Positions 44,673 through 54,122 are shown, counted from the first letter of the stretch. The stretch is 64,000 bases of DNA from Flavobacterium sp. RSP15 (GCF_003968755.1 NZ_RYDL01000011.1:16949-80948); one strand, 5' to 3'. Made by a program: numbers and translations. Notes: generated by a model from the letters alone, not told the origin.

Positions 44673-46019
44673 ATGATGCACTGGGAACAACTTTTATCAC
44701 TAAAACGACAAGGAGACAAAGGCAAAAGATTACGGATAGAACAAGATGACACCCGATTGGGTTTTGAGGTGGATTACGACCGTATTATCTTCTCGGCTGC
44801 TTTCAGGAGTTTACAAGATAAAACACAAGTTATTCCGTTGTCAAAAACTGATTTTGTACACACCAGATTGACGCACAGTTTAGAAGTTTCTGTAGTGGGA
44901 CGTTCATTAGGGCGATTGGTGGGTAAGAAAATCATCGAGAAATATCCGCATTTACAAGAAGTGCATGGCTATCACATGAATGATTTTGGGGCTATAGTTG
45001 CCGCTGCATCATTGGCTCATGATATTGGGAATCCGCCTTTTGGGCATTCCGGTGAGAAAGCAATTGGAGAATATTTTTCCATTGGAAAAGGACAACAATA
45101 CAAAGACCAGCTCACTGCAAAAGAATGGCAGGATTTAATTGATTTTGAAGGGAATGCGAATGGTTTTTCGGTGCTGACGGCTAGTCGTCCTGGTATTGAA
45201 GGCGGACTTCGAATATCCTACGCAACTCTTGGGGCTTTTATGAAGTATCCTAAAGAAAGTTTACCCAAAAAACCAACCAAAGACATTGCCGACAAAAAAT
45301 ATGGTTTCTTTCAAACGGATAAAGCTTTTTTTCAAGATGTGGCTTTAGATATGGGATTGATTCCAAATAAAATAGGAAGCGATATTGGTTTTGAAAGACA
45401 TCCCTTGGCGTATTTAGTCGAAGCGGCAGATGACATTTGTTATACCATTATTGATTTTGAAGACGGAATCAATTTAGGATTAGTTTCCGAAGATTTTGCC
45501 TTGGAATATTTAATAAAATTGGTGAAAGACAGCATTGATACTTCAAAATACAAGACTTTAGAAACCAAAGAAGATAGAATAAGTTATTTGCGCGCTCTGG
45601 CAATTGGAAGTTTAATCAATGATGCCGTAAAAGTATTTGTCGAAAATGAAGTGCTGATCCTGAATGGCAAATTCCCGTATGCCATAATGGATAAAAGCAA
45701 ATACAAAGCGCAGATGGGCGATATTATCAAAATAAGTGTGGATAATATTTACCAAAGTCGGGAAGTCATTGAGAAAGAAATCGTAGGCTACCAGATTATT
45801 CAAACCTTGTTGGATAAATTTATAACGGCTTTCAATAATAAATTTGATGGAAATGCATCTAATTACGACTCTTTAATTCTGAAAATGTTGCCTGAAAAGC
45901 ATCATTTGGAAAAAGAAAATTTATACGGAAGATTATTACATATTTGTCATTTTATTTCTTTACTGACAGATGGAAATGCGTTATTGTTTTATAAAACAAT
46001 TACTGCTGTTAAAGATTAA
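44673..46019 (+). CDS. dgt: deoxyguanosinetriphosphate triphosphohydrolase (dGTPase)
   Basis: HD-domain enzyme of 448 residues that releases triphosphate from dGTP or other dNTPs, balancing the nucleotide pool. Metal ligands: RLTHSLEVS (His near 69) and the HD pair in AASLAHDIGNPPFGHSGEKA, with the final Asp in LVEAADDICYTI. The start context AAAGGAATGATG allows ATG 44673 or 44676; the first is used. It has its own clear promoter and is divergent from the riboswitch-metE unit. With nrdA/nrdB nearby, several dNTP-pool genes cluster here. Confidence 0.92.
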   Translation: MMHWEQLLSLKRQGDKGKRLRIEQDDTRLGFEVDYDRIIFSAAFRSLQDKTQVIPLSKTDFVHTRLTHSLEVSVVGRSLGRLVGKKIIEKYPHLQEVHGYHMNDFGAIVAAASLAHDIGNPPFGHSGEKAIGEYFSIGKGQQYKDQLTAKEWQDLIDFEGNANGFSVLTASRPGIEGGLRISYATLGAFMKYPKESLPKKPTKDIADKKYGFFQTDKAFFQDVALDMGLIPNKIGSDIGFERHPLAYLVEAADDICYTIIDFEDGINLGLVSEDFALEYLIKLVKDSIDTSKYKTLETKEDRISYLRALAIGSLINDAVKVFVENEVLILNGKFPYAIMDKSKYKAQMGDIIKISVDNIYQSREVIEKEIVGYQIIQTLLDKFITAFNNKFDGNASNYDSLILKMLPEKHHLEKENLYGRLLHICHFISLLTDGNALLFYKTITAVKD

Positions 46020-46041
46020 CAATTGTCTACTAATCATTAAT

Positions 46042-46072
46042 TTGTTATTGTAGATTAAAAAAATTAGATTTG
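46042..46072 (+). promoter_or_regulatory. promoter of the M36 protease gene
   Basis: TTG at 46042-46044, a 20-bp spacer and TAGATTTG at 46065-46072. This fits the Bacteroidota promoter form. Confidence 0.7.
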
Positions 46073-46109
46073 TTTTCAGATTTTATCATTGATGAATTAA
46101 TAGATTTTT

Positions 46110-48767
46110 ATGAAAAAAATTATATTTTTTTTAGTTTTTTTAACGAATTTTTTTGCTTTAGCGCAATCGAATCCTTTAATTATTCAACGTTATTTAAATA
46201 CTCCGAATGCTAAAATTAATGTTTCGAAAAGCGATTTTCAGGATTGGGTAATACAAAGCGATGGTGGAGCGACCAGCTCCGGAATACAAAATTGTTATGT
46301 AGTGCAACGTTATAAAGGTATTGAAATCTTTAGGGCAGTTTCTAATTTTTCAATACAGAATAGTGAAGTTATTGATGTTCAAAAACGAATAGTTGATGGT
46401 GTTTCTAAAAAAGTAAATACAACCAAGCCTTCATTATCGGCAGTAAATGCTCTGACTAAAGCGTATTCGCTCTTAGGCATGAAAGCCGATGAAATTTTCA
46501 CTGTTATAGAAAATAAAGAAGCTCATAAATTTAAAATAAGCAATGGGTTAGGCATTCATGAGCCAGTCACTGCTAATTTAGTTTTTCATCAATCCAGTAA
46601 TGGTAAGTTAATTTTGGCGTGGGATTTTACCATTTATACACGCACTCATGACCATATTTGGAGCGTGAGAATTGACGCCACCGATGGGGGACTGTTAGAA
46701 AAAAATGATTTTGTTATTTCTTGCAGCTTTGATCATAATAAAGCAATCACTCATTCCCATGAGTCTTGGGCAAATTCATTTGACTCCAGTTACAAACAAA
46801 TTTTTTCGGCCTCTCCAATGCAGACAGCAAGTGGTTCCTACCGAGTGATACCATTCAATTTTGAAAGTCCCAGCCATTCTGCTTTTCAACTTGTTTCGAA
46901 TCCAGCGAACAGCAATGCATCTCCATTTGGCTGGCATGATGTTGATGGTGTGGCGGGACATGAATTTACGATAACCAGAGGAAATAATGTATGGGCTAAA
47001 GAGGATTTTGGCAGCACTAATTCAACTTCAGGTTATAGCCCTTCAGGTGGAGCATCGCTACTTTTTGATTTTCCCTATGGCGGTACAAATGTACAGGCAT
47101 CAACCTATATAGACGCGGCAATTACGAACCTTTTTTATATGAATAATGTCATGCATGATGTTTGGTATCAATATGGTTTTGATGAAGCAAATGGAAATTT
47201 TCAAGCGAATAATTACAGTCGTGGCGGAAAAGAGACGGATCAAGTTAATGCTGATGCACAAGATGGCTCATTAGTGGTACCCATGAGTTTAAATAATGCT
47301 AATTTTTCAACTCCGGTGGATGGGAATAGCGGAAGAATGCAGATGTTTCTATGGGACCGAGGTCCAGAAATTAAGCCAATTATTGTAAATTCACCATCAA
47401 GTATTGCTGGAAGTTATGTAGCAAGACAAAACTCCTTTAACCCAGGACGTGTTGATTTGCCTGTCGCTCCCAATTTCCTGCAATCTGATGTAGTGCTCTA
47501 CTTAGATAGTACGGGCGGCACCTCCCAAGGGTGTGTAGCACCTTCTAATGCTGCGGCAATGAGTGGGAAAATTGTCATTTTAAGAAGAGGAAATTGTACG
47601 TTTGCAGTAAAAGTAAAAGCGGCCCAAAATGCAGGGGCTGTTGCTGTAATTGTTGTTAATAATGTTACTGGAGATTTAATTATGTCAGGAGCTGATGAAT
47701 CAATTACCATACCTGCCATAAGTGTTACTCAGTTCATTGGGGAGAATATTATAACCCAGATGCAGACTCAAACCGTGAATATAAAAATTCAATTAGAGGC
47801 TTCTTCTTTCATAAATTCAGATGGTGATTTCGATAATGGGATTATTGCACACGAATATGGTCATGGAATTTCTACTCGTCTGGCCGGTGGGAGCAATAAC
47901 TCCAGTTGTTTGAATAATACGGATCAAATGGGAGAAGGCTGGTCTGATTGGTTTGCATTAATGATGCAAATTAAACCGGGTGATGTTAGTGGAGCAAGAA
48001 GAGGAATAGGGACTTTTGTTTCTTCACAAGCCACAGACGGCAGGGGAATACGAGATTTTCAGTATTCTACGGACAGAACGATTAATCCAATGACATACGC
48101 CAGTACCAATAATTATCAGTTTATTGACGCAGATAATGTATCAAAAACCTCCGTACACGGGGTAGGTTCCGTTTGGGCTACGATGCTGTGGGATTTAACG
48201 TGGGCTTATGTCAGTAAATATGGTTTTGATAATAATAAATATACAGGATCAGGCGGGAATAATAGAATTATGCGAATTGTATTAGATGGAATCAAATTAC
48301 AAGCTTGCAGTCCTACTTTTGTGGATGCAAGAAATGCTATTATAGCCGCAGATCAGGCAATAACAGGCGGTAAGGATTACTGCTTAATTTGGGAAGTTTT
48401 TGCTGCCAGAGGTCTTGGGGTTAATGCATCTGCCGGAGATAGAAATATAGGCAATGATCAATCGGAGGATTTTACAAGACCCGCATCAGGACCAAATTGC
48501 GCCTTAGCGGTAGACAACTTTGAGAGTGATGTGATGCGTGTATTTCCAAACCCATCCAAAGGGCCAATAACAATTAAAATTGATCAATACTCAGGGAGGG
48601 TAAATATCCAAGTAATAGATCTTAACGGACGAGTGGTTTATGATGTTAAAAACCAAGAATTCAGTAGAGCAAAATCAATTGATTTAAGTGCATTGGCAAC
48701 CGGGATTTATATATTGGATATAAAAGGGGAAAATTTACATTACGTTGAAAAAATAATTAAAAAATGA
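46110..48767 (+). CDS. secreted M36 (fungalysin) metalloprotease with T9SS sorting domain
   Basis: Secreted zinc protease of 885 residues. Order: signal peptide about 1-18 (FFLVFLTNFFALAQ); FTP-like propeptide to about 230; M36 catalytic region with an inserted PA domain (IVILRRGNCTFAVKVKAAQ, about 490-510) and the zinc motif IAHEYGHGISTR (about 580-590) with a glutamate in MGEGWSDW as third ligand; and a T9SS type A sorting domain at about 805-885 (VFPNPSKGPITIKI, ATGIYILDIKG, KIIKK). It is expected to be exported through T9SS and anchored at the surface or released to degrade proteins. Confidence 0.93.
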   Translation: MKKIIFFLVFLTNFFALAQSNPLIIQRYLNTPNAKINVSKSDFQDWVIQSDGGATSSGIQNCYVVQRYKGIEIFRAVSNFSIQNSEVIDVQKRIVDGVSKKVNTTKPSLSAVNALTKAYSLLGMKADEIFTVIENKEAHKFKISNGLGIHEPVTANLVFHQSSNGKLILAWDFTIYTRTHDHIWSVRIDATDGGLLEKNDFVISCSFDHNKAITHSHESWANSFDSSYKQIFSASPMQTASGSYRVIPFNFESPSHSAFQLVSNPANSNASPFGWHDVDGVAGHEFTITRGNNVWAKEDFGSTNSTSGYSPSGGASLLFDFPYGGTNVQASTYIDAAITNLFYMNNVMHDVWYQYGFDEANGNFQANNYSRGGKETDQVNADAQDGSLVVPMSLNNANFSTPVDGNSGRMQMFLWDRGPEIKPIIVNSPSSIAGSYVARQNSFNPGRVDLPVAPNFLQSDVVLYLDSTGGTSQGCVAPSNAAAMSGKIVILRRGNCTFAVKVKAAQNAGAVAVIVVNNVTGDLIMSGADESITIPAISVTQFIGENIITQMQTQTVNIKIQLEASSFINSDGDFDNGIIAHEYGHGISTRLAGGSNNSSCLNNTDQMGEGWSDWFALMMQIKPGDVSGARRGIGTFVSSQATDGRGIRDFQYSTDRTINPMTYASTNNYQFIDADNVSKTSVHGVGSVWATMLWDLTWAYVSKYGFDNNKYTGSGGNNRIMRIVLDGIKLQACSPTFVDARNAIIAADQAITGGKDYCLIWEVFAARGLGVNASAGDRNIGNDQSEDFTRPASGPNCALAVDNFESDVMRVFPNPSKGPITIKIDQYSGRVNIQVIDLNGRVVYDVKNQEFSRAKSIDLSALATGIYILDIKGENLHYVEKIIKK

Positions 48768-48786
48768 TCGTACAAATTTTAAAGCC

Positions 48787-48812
48787 CTGAAAAAATTTTT
48801 CAGAATTTTTTT
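48787..48812. terminator. terminator between the convergent M36 protease and DUF3078 genes
   Basis: CTGAAAAA pairs with TTTTTCAG, followed by a T run at 48806-48812. The stem is AT-rich and weak. Confidence 0.5.
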
Positions 48813-49845
48813 AGAACAAATATTGTATTCCAACACCTATAGCTTGCCGTACTTGTACTTTTGGGCCTTCAGTGACTTGAATTCCCGCTATTTCTCTTTT
48901 TGATTTAATGTCATCATCATAAATAATATGTGCGCCAATATTCGCTTTTACGTACTGGTTTACCACTAATTCAAATTGGAGGTCGTAATCGATATCTATG
49001 TTGCCAAAATGATTCACATAATCAGAATATAAACTGAGGCGATTTTCTAAATGAATATTTTTAAAAATTTCTTTTTTCAGATGCCCCGTAAATAAAAATC
49101 CGAGCTCTGTTCTGGATTTTTCTCCTTTTTCGATCAAATTTCCGTTCAGATCGTAAATGGCTTTAGTGACACCAAAAGCACCTTGATTCGCTAATCTTTG
49201 ATCTAAAACCAAGGTTGTTTTAAATGTAAATGGGGAAATATAAAACGTTCTTTTTTTCTCTTTATTTATATTCTCAGCTCCTATTCCCATGAAGGCATAA
49301 GCGGGTGCAAAGGGCTTTGATATTGCAGTTTGAGTATTTGGATAAGAATAACCATTAGTGAACTGCGTATTGAAATTTAATTTTGCGGAATGGTACCAAT
49401 TCGAAAGGGTGTCTTTTCGATAACCAAATGTTGAGTTTAATAAAAAGGCATCATCCGTTTTTCTTACTTCGATGCGGTCTTGTTTGTTTAAACCATATCG
49501 GATTAAAAGTTCATTAGTCCAATTGTAATTGCTTCGGTTGTACGTTCTCAGAAATTTTCCGTTGAACAACCCGGAAACGGAGCTTGTTCCTCCGGGACTC
49601 CAGTTGATAAAAGCGACTTCGGATATGTCAAATCCTAAACTATTTTTTTTTGTCCAATAGGATAAAGGAACATATGGTTTCTTAGTTCGTATATTGACTA
49701 CTACGGTCAGCGGTCTCTTTACTTTTGTGAGTGTTGTTACAGGTTCAAGTGCAGTTTTCATACTACTGACTGTTGCTTCTTGGGAAAAACTATTTATAGA
49801 AATCAAAAATAAAAAAAGTAAAAATGCAGTAGGGAGTAATTTCAT
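48811..49845 (-). CDS. DUF3078 secreted/outer-membrane protein
   Basis: Exported protein of 344 residues with a signal peptide (about 1-21, LFLFLISINSFSQ). The body (YWTKKNSLGFDISEVAFINWSPGGTSSVSG) is the DUF3078 signature, a Bacteroidota family of unknown function. Alternating strands and the aromatic end IGVGIQYLF suggest a small outer-membrane barrel. It lies 39 bp downstream of dxs in the same direction and could share its transcript, although the two roles are unrelated. Confidence 0.82.
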   Translation of the reverse strand: MKLLPTAFLLFLFLISINSFSQEATVSSMKTALEPVTTLTKVKRPLTVVVNIRTKKPYVPLSYWTKKNSLGFDISEVAFINWSPGGTSSVSGLFNGKFLRTYNRSNYNWTNELLIRYGLNKQDRIEVRKTDDAFLLNSTFGYRKDTLSNWYHSAKLNFNTQFTNGYSYPNTQTAISKPFAPAYAFMGIGAENINKEKKRTFYISPFTFKTTLVLDQRLANQGAFGVTKAIYDLNGNLIEKGEKSRTELGFLFTGHLKKEIFKNIHLENRLSLYSDYVNHFGNIDIDYDLQFELVVNQYVKANIGAHIIYDDDIKSKREIAGIQVTEGPKVQVRQAIGVGIQYLF

Positions 49846-49884
49846 TACGGGGGAGATTAAATTTAAACGTGCAAAATAATTATT

Positions 49885-51666
49885 TTAATAGCTTGAAAAA
49901 AGGATTTCAAGACTTTTAACGTCAATTTTGCAATATTGTTGTAATTCAGCCACTGTTCCCTGTTCAATAAATTCGTCAGGAATGCCTAATATTTTTATTT
50001 TTGAAGTGTAATTATTTTGGGAAGCAAATTCAAGTATAGCACTCCCAAAACCGCCATTTACAACGCCGTCTTCTAGCGTGATTATAGTTGAAAATTCAGT
50101 AAAAATGGTATGTAGTGCTTTTTCGTCTAATGGTTTGACAAATGAAAAATCATAATGGGCAATGGTTTCCTGATGGTCTGTCTTGGCTATAGCCAAAGTG
50201 ACATTGTGACCAATAGTTCCATTTGATAATACTGCGATATGTGTTCCTTTTTTAATACAAATGCTTTCTCCAATTGCTATTTTTTTATACTTTCCCAGAT
50301 GTTGATCTTGCCAATTCTGAATCACACCGCGACCTCTTGGATAACGGATAGCGATGGGCTGATTCAATCCCAGTTGTGCAGTATAGAGAATGTTTTGAAG
50401 CGCTATTTCGTTCATGGGGGAATAGATAATCATATTAGGAATACAGCGCAAATAAGCAAGATCAAAAACACCGTGATGCGTTGCGCCGTCTTCTCCCACT
50501 AATCCCGCTCTGTCCAAACAGAAAATTACCGGTAAGTTTTGCAGTGCTACGTCATGAATGACTTGGTCGTATGCTCTTTGCAAAAAAGTAGAATAAATAT
50601 TGCAAAATACGATCATTCCTTGTGCCGCCATTCCGGCCGCTAAGGTAACGGCATGTTGCTCGGCGATTCCTACATCAAAGGCGCGTTTTGGGAAAGCTTC
50701 CATCATGAATTTGAGGGAACTTCCCGAAGGCATTGCAGGTGTAATTCCTATTATTTTTTCGTTTTTTCGGGCCAAATCCAATACGGTCAAGCCAAAAACA
50801 TCCTGGTATTTCGGCGGTAAATTCTCTTCTGATTTGATGTGAATTTCCCCAGTTGTAGCGTCAAATTTCCCCGGCGCATGGTATTTAACCTGATTTTCTT
50901 CGGCTTGTTGCAGTCCTTTACCTTTGGTGGTGATGATATGGAGAAATTTTGGTCCTTTTACTTTTTGCAAGCGTTTGAGTTCCTTGATAACCGCAAAAAG
51001 ATTATGCCCGTCAATAGGACCCGAATAATCAAAATTCAATGATTTAATCATGTTGTTCTGCCTCGGATTTTTCCCTTCTTTTACGGCAGTAAGATACTTT
51101 TTTAACGCACCAACGCTCGGGTCAATGCCGATGGCATTATCATTAAGGATCACCAGTAAATTAGCATCAGTAACTCCGGCGTGATTTAATCCTTCAAAAG
51201 CCATTCCTGATGCGATGGAGGCATCTCCAATCACTGCAATATGTTGTTTATCGTATTCGCCTTTCAAATTAGAAGCGATCGCCATTCCTAATGCTGCTGA
51301 AATGGAAGTCGAAGAATGTCCTACGCCAAAAGCATCGTAAATACTTTCACTTCTTTTTGGGAAACCGGAAATACCGCCGAGTTGCCTGTTGGTATGAAAA
51401 TTTTCTCTTCGGCCGGTGAGTATTTTATGTCCGTATGCCTGATGGCCTACATCCCAAACTAACAAATCATTTGGTGTGTCAAACACATAATGCAAAGCGA
51501 TGGTGAGTTCAACAACACCCAAACTGGCCCCAAGATGGCCTTCTTTTGCGGCTACAATATCAATTATGAAATTGCGTAATTCTTGAGCGACCTGAGGAAG
51601 TTGAGCTTCGTCGAGCTGGCGTAAATCGGTTGGATTGTTTATGTTTGAAAGTAAATTATCTGACAT
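49885..51666 (-). CDS. dxs: 1-deoxy-D-xylulose-5-phosphate synthase
   Basis: Thiamine-diphosphate enzyme that condenses pyruvate with glyceraldehyde 3-phosphate, the first step of the MEP isoprenoid route; cytosolic, 593 residues. Conserved blocks: WDVGHQAYGHKILTGR, HSSTSISAALGMA, the ThDP/metal motif GDASIASGMAFEGLNHAG ... NDN, and EQHAVTLAAGMA with the general-base glutamate. It is a little shorter than the E. coli form (620). A -7 promoter element sits only 4 bp before the start codon. Confidence 0.95.
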   Translation of the reverse strand: MSDNLLSNINNPTDLRQLDEAQLPQVAQELRNFIIDIVAAKEGHLGASLGVVELTIALHYVFDTPNDLLVWDVGHQAYGHKILTGRRENFHTNRQLGGISGFPKRSESIYDAFGVGHSSTSISAALGMAIASNLKGEYDKQHIAVIGDASIASGMAFEGLNHAGVTDANLLVILNDNAIGIDPSVGALKKYLTAVKEGKNPRQNNMIKSLNFDYSGPIDGHNLFAVIKELKRLQKVKGPKFLHIITTKGKGLQQAEENQVKYHAPGKFDATTGEIHIKSEENLPPKYQDVFGLTVLDLARKNEKIIGITPAMPSGSSLKFMMEAFPKRAFDVGIAEQHAVTLAAGMAAQGMIVFCNIYSTFLQRAYDQVIHDVALQNLPVIFCLDRAGLVGEDGATHHGVFDLAYLRCIPNMIIYSPMNEIALQNILYTAQLGLNQPIAIRYPRGRGVIQNWQDQHLGKYKKIAIGESICIKKGTHIAVLSNGTIGHNVTLAIAKTDHQETIAHYDFSFVKPLDEKALHTIFTEFSTIITLEDGVVNGGFGSAILEFASQNNYTSKIKILGIPDEFIEQGTVAELQQYCKIDVKSLEILFSSY

Positions 51667-51670
51667 AAAG

Positions 51671-51678
51671 CAAAGGTA
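51671..51678 (-). promoter_or_regulatory. -7 promoter element 4 bp before the dxs start (TACCTTTG)
   Basis: Minus-strand TAnnTTTG whose last base is at 51671, with the dxs ATG at 51666-51664. This predicts a leaderless or nearly leaderless dxs mRNA. Confidence 0.55.
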
Positions 51679-51789
51679 CGATTTGAAATTGTATTTTTAC
51701 ATTTGATAAAAAACTTGTTTTATAAAGAATCACAAAATAAAGCGAAGATTTGCAAAGAACTTAAATATGCGAATTCGCGGACTTATACT

Positions 51790-52233
51790 ATGATAAATCC
51801 TTTCACCGATGAATATTTCATGAAAAAAGCGTTGCAGGAAGCCGAAATGGCTTTTGACAAAGACGAAATTCCTGTTGGCGCTCTAATTGTAATTGATAAT
51901 AAAGTCATTGCTCGAGGTCATAATTTAACCGAATTACTCCATGATGTTACGGCTCATGCCGAAATGCAATCCATAACTGCCGCAGCTAATTATCTTGGCG
52001 GAAAATATTTAATAGGATGCACACTTTATGTTACACTGGAACCTTGCCAGATGTGCGCCGGCGCTTTGTACTGGAGTCAGATTTCGAGAATTGTGTATGG
52101 AGCCACTGATGAAAATAGGGGTTTTGTGAAAATGGGAACACAATTGCATCCTAAAACAACTGTTGTAAAAGGAGTTTTGGCAAATGAAGCTTCGGAGTTG
52201 ATGAAGCGGTTTTTTGTGGAGAGAAGAAAATAA
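51790..52233 (+). CDS. tadA: tRNA-specific adenosine deaminase-like protein
   Basis: Zinc deaminase of 147 residues. The zinc and catalytic motif is THAEMQSI (His, Glu), and the two cysteines are in TLEPCQMCAGALYW. Overall pattern, with MKKALQEAEMAFDKDEIPVGALIV at the start, matches TadA, which converts A34 to inosine in tRNA-Arg. The start ATG 51790 fits the family; a longer in-frame start at 51703 adds an unconserved stretch. Guanine deaminase is a less likely alternative. Divergent from dxs. Confidence 0.88.
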   Translation: MINPFTDEYFMKKALQEAEMAFDKDEIPVGALIVIDNKVIARGHNLTELLHDVTAHAEMQSITAAANYLGGKYLIGCTLYVTLEPCQMCAGALYWSQISRIVYGATDENRGFVKMGTQLHPKTTVVKGVLANEASELMKRFFVERRK

Positions 52234-52252
52234 TTCTATTTACACAAATCTC

Positions 52253-52384
52253 TAGCCCAGATAGCAGTGGAAATCCTTTTCTTTTTTTCTTTAAAAAAGA
52301 AAAGATTGTAACGTATAGCTGGATTAGCTCCAGATTGCTTCGTCCCTCGCAATGACCGCTTGCTTCGAAAAATCTCGCAATGAC
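52253..52384 (+). repeat. composite palindromic repeat, copy 3 (after tadA)
   Basis: Module A 52253-52331: starts TAGCCCAGATAGCAGTGG, then AAATCC, a perfect 12-bp stem (52276-52287 with 52293-52304), GATTGTAACGTATAGCTGGA and ends AGCTCC. Module B follows with no gap at 52332-52356 (AGATTGCTTCGTCCC, then TCGCAATGAC). A second, degraded module B is at about 52358-52384. Confidence 0.85.
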
Positions 52385-52392
52385 CCACAAAA

Positions 52393-52420
52393 AAACCGCC
52401 AATCTTACGAAAGGCGGTTT
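52393..52420. terminator. hairpin between the repeat and rng
   Basis: AAACCGCC pairs with GGCGGTTT around a 12-base loop, with A runs upstream. It lies just downstream of the minus-strand RNase G gene and probably ends it. Confidence 0.7.
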
Positions 52421-52425
52421 ATAAT

Positions 52426-53979
52426 TTATTCTATGACAGCATTTTCTTTTTTGTCGTAGAAATGATATTCTAAATACGTGTAAGCATCACGAGGTATGAT
52501 TTTCACCCACTTTTTATGTTCAAGAAACCATTTTGAACGTAATGATGGAAAACCTTTGGTAAGGTATGCGGCCACAAACGGATGTACATTAAGCACAACA
52601 TCTTTGTGGTTTTTTAATACTCTTTCCAGATCAAAAGCGATTTTATCAATGATTTGAATCGGCGCTTCAATTTCGCCACTTTCATTGTTTGGATCTTCTT
52701 CTCTGGTCTTAATATTTACTTCTGGTCGTACTCTTTGTCTTGTAATTTGAACTAGTCCAAATTTGCTAGGGGGTAAGATCTTATGTTTTGCTTTATCATC
52801 GCTCATTTCTTCCCTGAGGAAGTCGAACAACACTTTGCGATTTTCAGGATTCGACATGTCGATAAAATCAACCACAATGATTCCGCCCATATCACGAAGA
52901 CGCAGTTGTCTCGCAATTTCGGCTGCTGCTATCATGTTGACTTCCATGGCTGTATCTTCCTGGTTGGTAGCTTTATTAGAACGGTTTCCGCTGTTTACGT
53001 CTATAACGTGCAAGGCTTCAGTATGTTCGATAATAAGATACGCCCCTTTACTCATGGATACTGTTTTTCCAAAAGAAGTTTTGATTTGTCTCTCTATGTT
53101 GTATTTCTCAAAAATAGGTGTGTCATTTGATTGATAAAACTTCACTATTGATTGTTTCGAAGGGGCAATTTCTTGCAAATAATCCTTCGTTTGGTTGTAC
53201 AACTCTTCATCATCAATTTGAATACCACTAAAGGTATCATTAAATACATCTCTTAATATCGAAGAGGCTCTATTGAGTTCTCCTAATACTTTTGAAGGAT
53301 GATGAGCAGTTGGTAATTTTTTACACATTGCAGTCCATCTGCTGAGCAGGTTCTGCAAATCTTTTTCTAATTCGGCTGTATTTTTGCCTTCGGCTACTGT
53401 GCGAACAATAACACCAAATCCTTTTGGTTTGATGGATTGTACTAATCGTTTCAAGCGTTCTTTTTCTTTTTTGTCTTCTATTTTTTGAGAAATAGAAACA
53501 CGATCAGAAAACGGAACCAAAACTATAAATCTTCCGGCAAGAGAAAGCTCAGCGCTAATCCTTGGTCCTTTGGTAGATATAGGTTCTTTAACAACTTGTA
53601 CTAAAACAGATTGATTGGCGCTCAAAACATCAGTAATGGTACCATCTTTGTCTATTTCTTTTTCAAACTGAAAGTTTTTTAGGGAGAAATCTTTTAATTT
53701 ACCTGCGCTTACAAGTTTTATGAATTTCAGTTGGGAAGCTAAATTGGGTCCTAAATCATGATAATGTAAAAAGGCATCTTTTTCAAAGCCAACATTTACA
53801 AAAGCAGCATTTAGTCCGGCAACGGGTTTCCTGATTTTGGCAATAAAAATATCGCCAACTTGGAAGTTGCTTTTTTCTTCTTCTTTGTGTAATTCAATTA
53901 GTTTTCCATCTTTTAATAAGGCAAAATCTACGGCTTCGGAACTAGATCGGATGATTAATTCTTTATTCACGCTGTACAT
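52426..53979 (-). CDS. rng: ribonuclease E/G family endonuclease
   Basis: Single-strand RNA endonuclease of 517 residues, for rRNA maturation and mRNA decay. An S1 RNA-binding domain is at about 35-120 (VGDIFIAKIRKPVAGLNAAFVNVGFEKDAFL). The catalytic magnesium site has both aspartates, in VIDVNSGNRS and VVDFIDM. After SKFGLVQITRQRVRPE the usual CPxC zinc-link is absent, so tetramer assembly must differ from E. coli RNase E. It has the short RNase G-like length without a long C-terminal scaffold. The 30-residue basic protein and HU genes lie upstream on the same strand. Confidence 0.9.
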   Translation of the reverse strand: MYSVNKELIIRSSSEAVDFALLKDGKLIELHKEEEKSNFQVGDIFIAKIRKPVAGLNAAFVNVGFEKDAFLHYHDLGPNLASQLKFIKLVSAGKLKDFSLKNFQFEKEIDKDGTITDVLSANQSVLVQVVKEPISTKGPRISAELSLAGRFIVLVPFSDRVSISQKIEDKKEKERLKRLVQSIKPKGFGVIVRTVAEGKNTAELEKDLQNLLSRWTAMCKKLPTAHHPSKVLGELNRASSILRDVFNDTFSGIQIDDEELYNQTKDYLQEIAPSKQSIVKFYQSNDTPIFEKYNIERQIKTSFGKTVSMSKGAYLIIEHTEALHVIDVNSGNRSNKATNQEDTAMEVNMIAAAEIARQLRLRDMGGIIVVDFIDMSNPENRKVLFDFLREEMSDDKAKHKILPPSKFGLVQITRQRVRPEVNIKTREEDPNNESGEIEAPIQIIDKIAFDLERVLKNHKDVVLNVHPFVAAYLTKGFPSLRSKWFLEHKKWVKIIPRDAYTYLEYHFYDKKENAVIE

Positions 53980-54059
53980 TTTTATCTATTCGCTGTGGCG
54001 AACAAATGGATTAAACAATATTTTTAACAGGTATTGAACCCGGGGAAAATTAGCTGGCA

Positions 54060-54122
54060 GTTTGCAGTGTTAAGTTCGCAGTTGACTGACTACTAAAAAC
54101 TGAATACTGATTACTAACTTTC
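54060..54122. repeat. intergenic CAGTnnTnAG-type repeat tract
   Basis: A tract of loosely repeated GCAGT, TGACTGACTAC, CTGAATACTGA and TTACTAAC units between RNase G and the small basic protein gene. The same flavour of sequence occurs in-frame inside leuS at about 1795-1837. It has no coding potential. Confidence 0.45.

Noticed and set aside
52783-53134. Two overlapping open frames antisense to RNase G
   Set aside because: Both fall within a strongly conserved catalytic gene and look like frame shadows.
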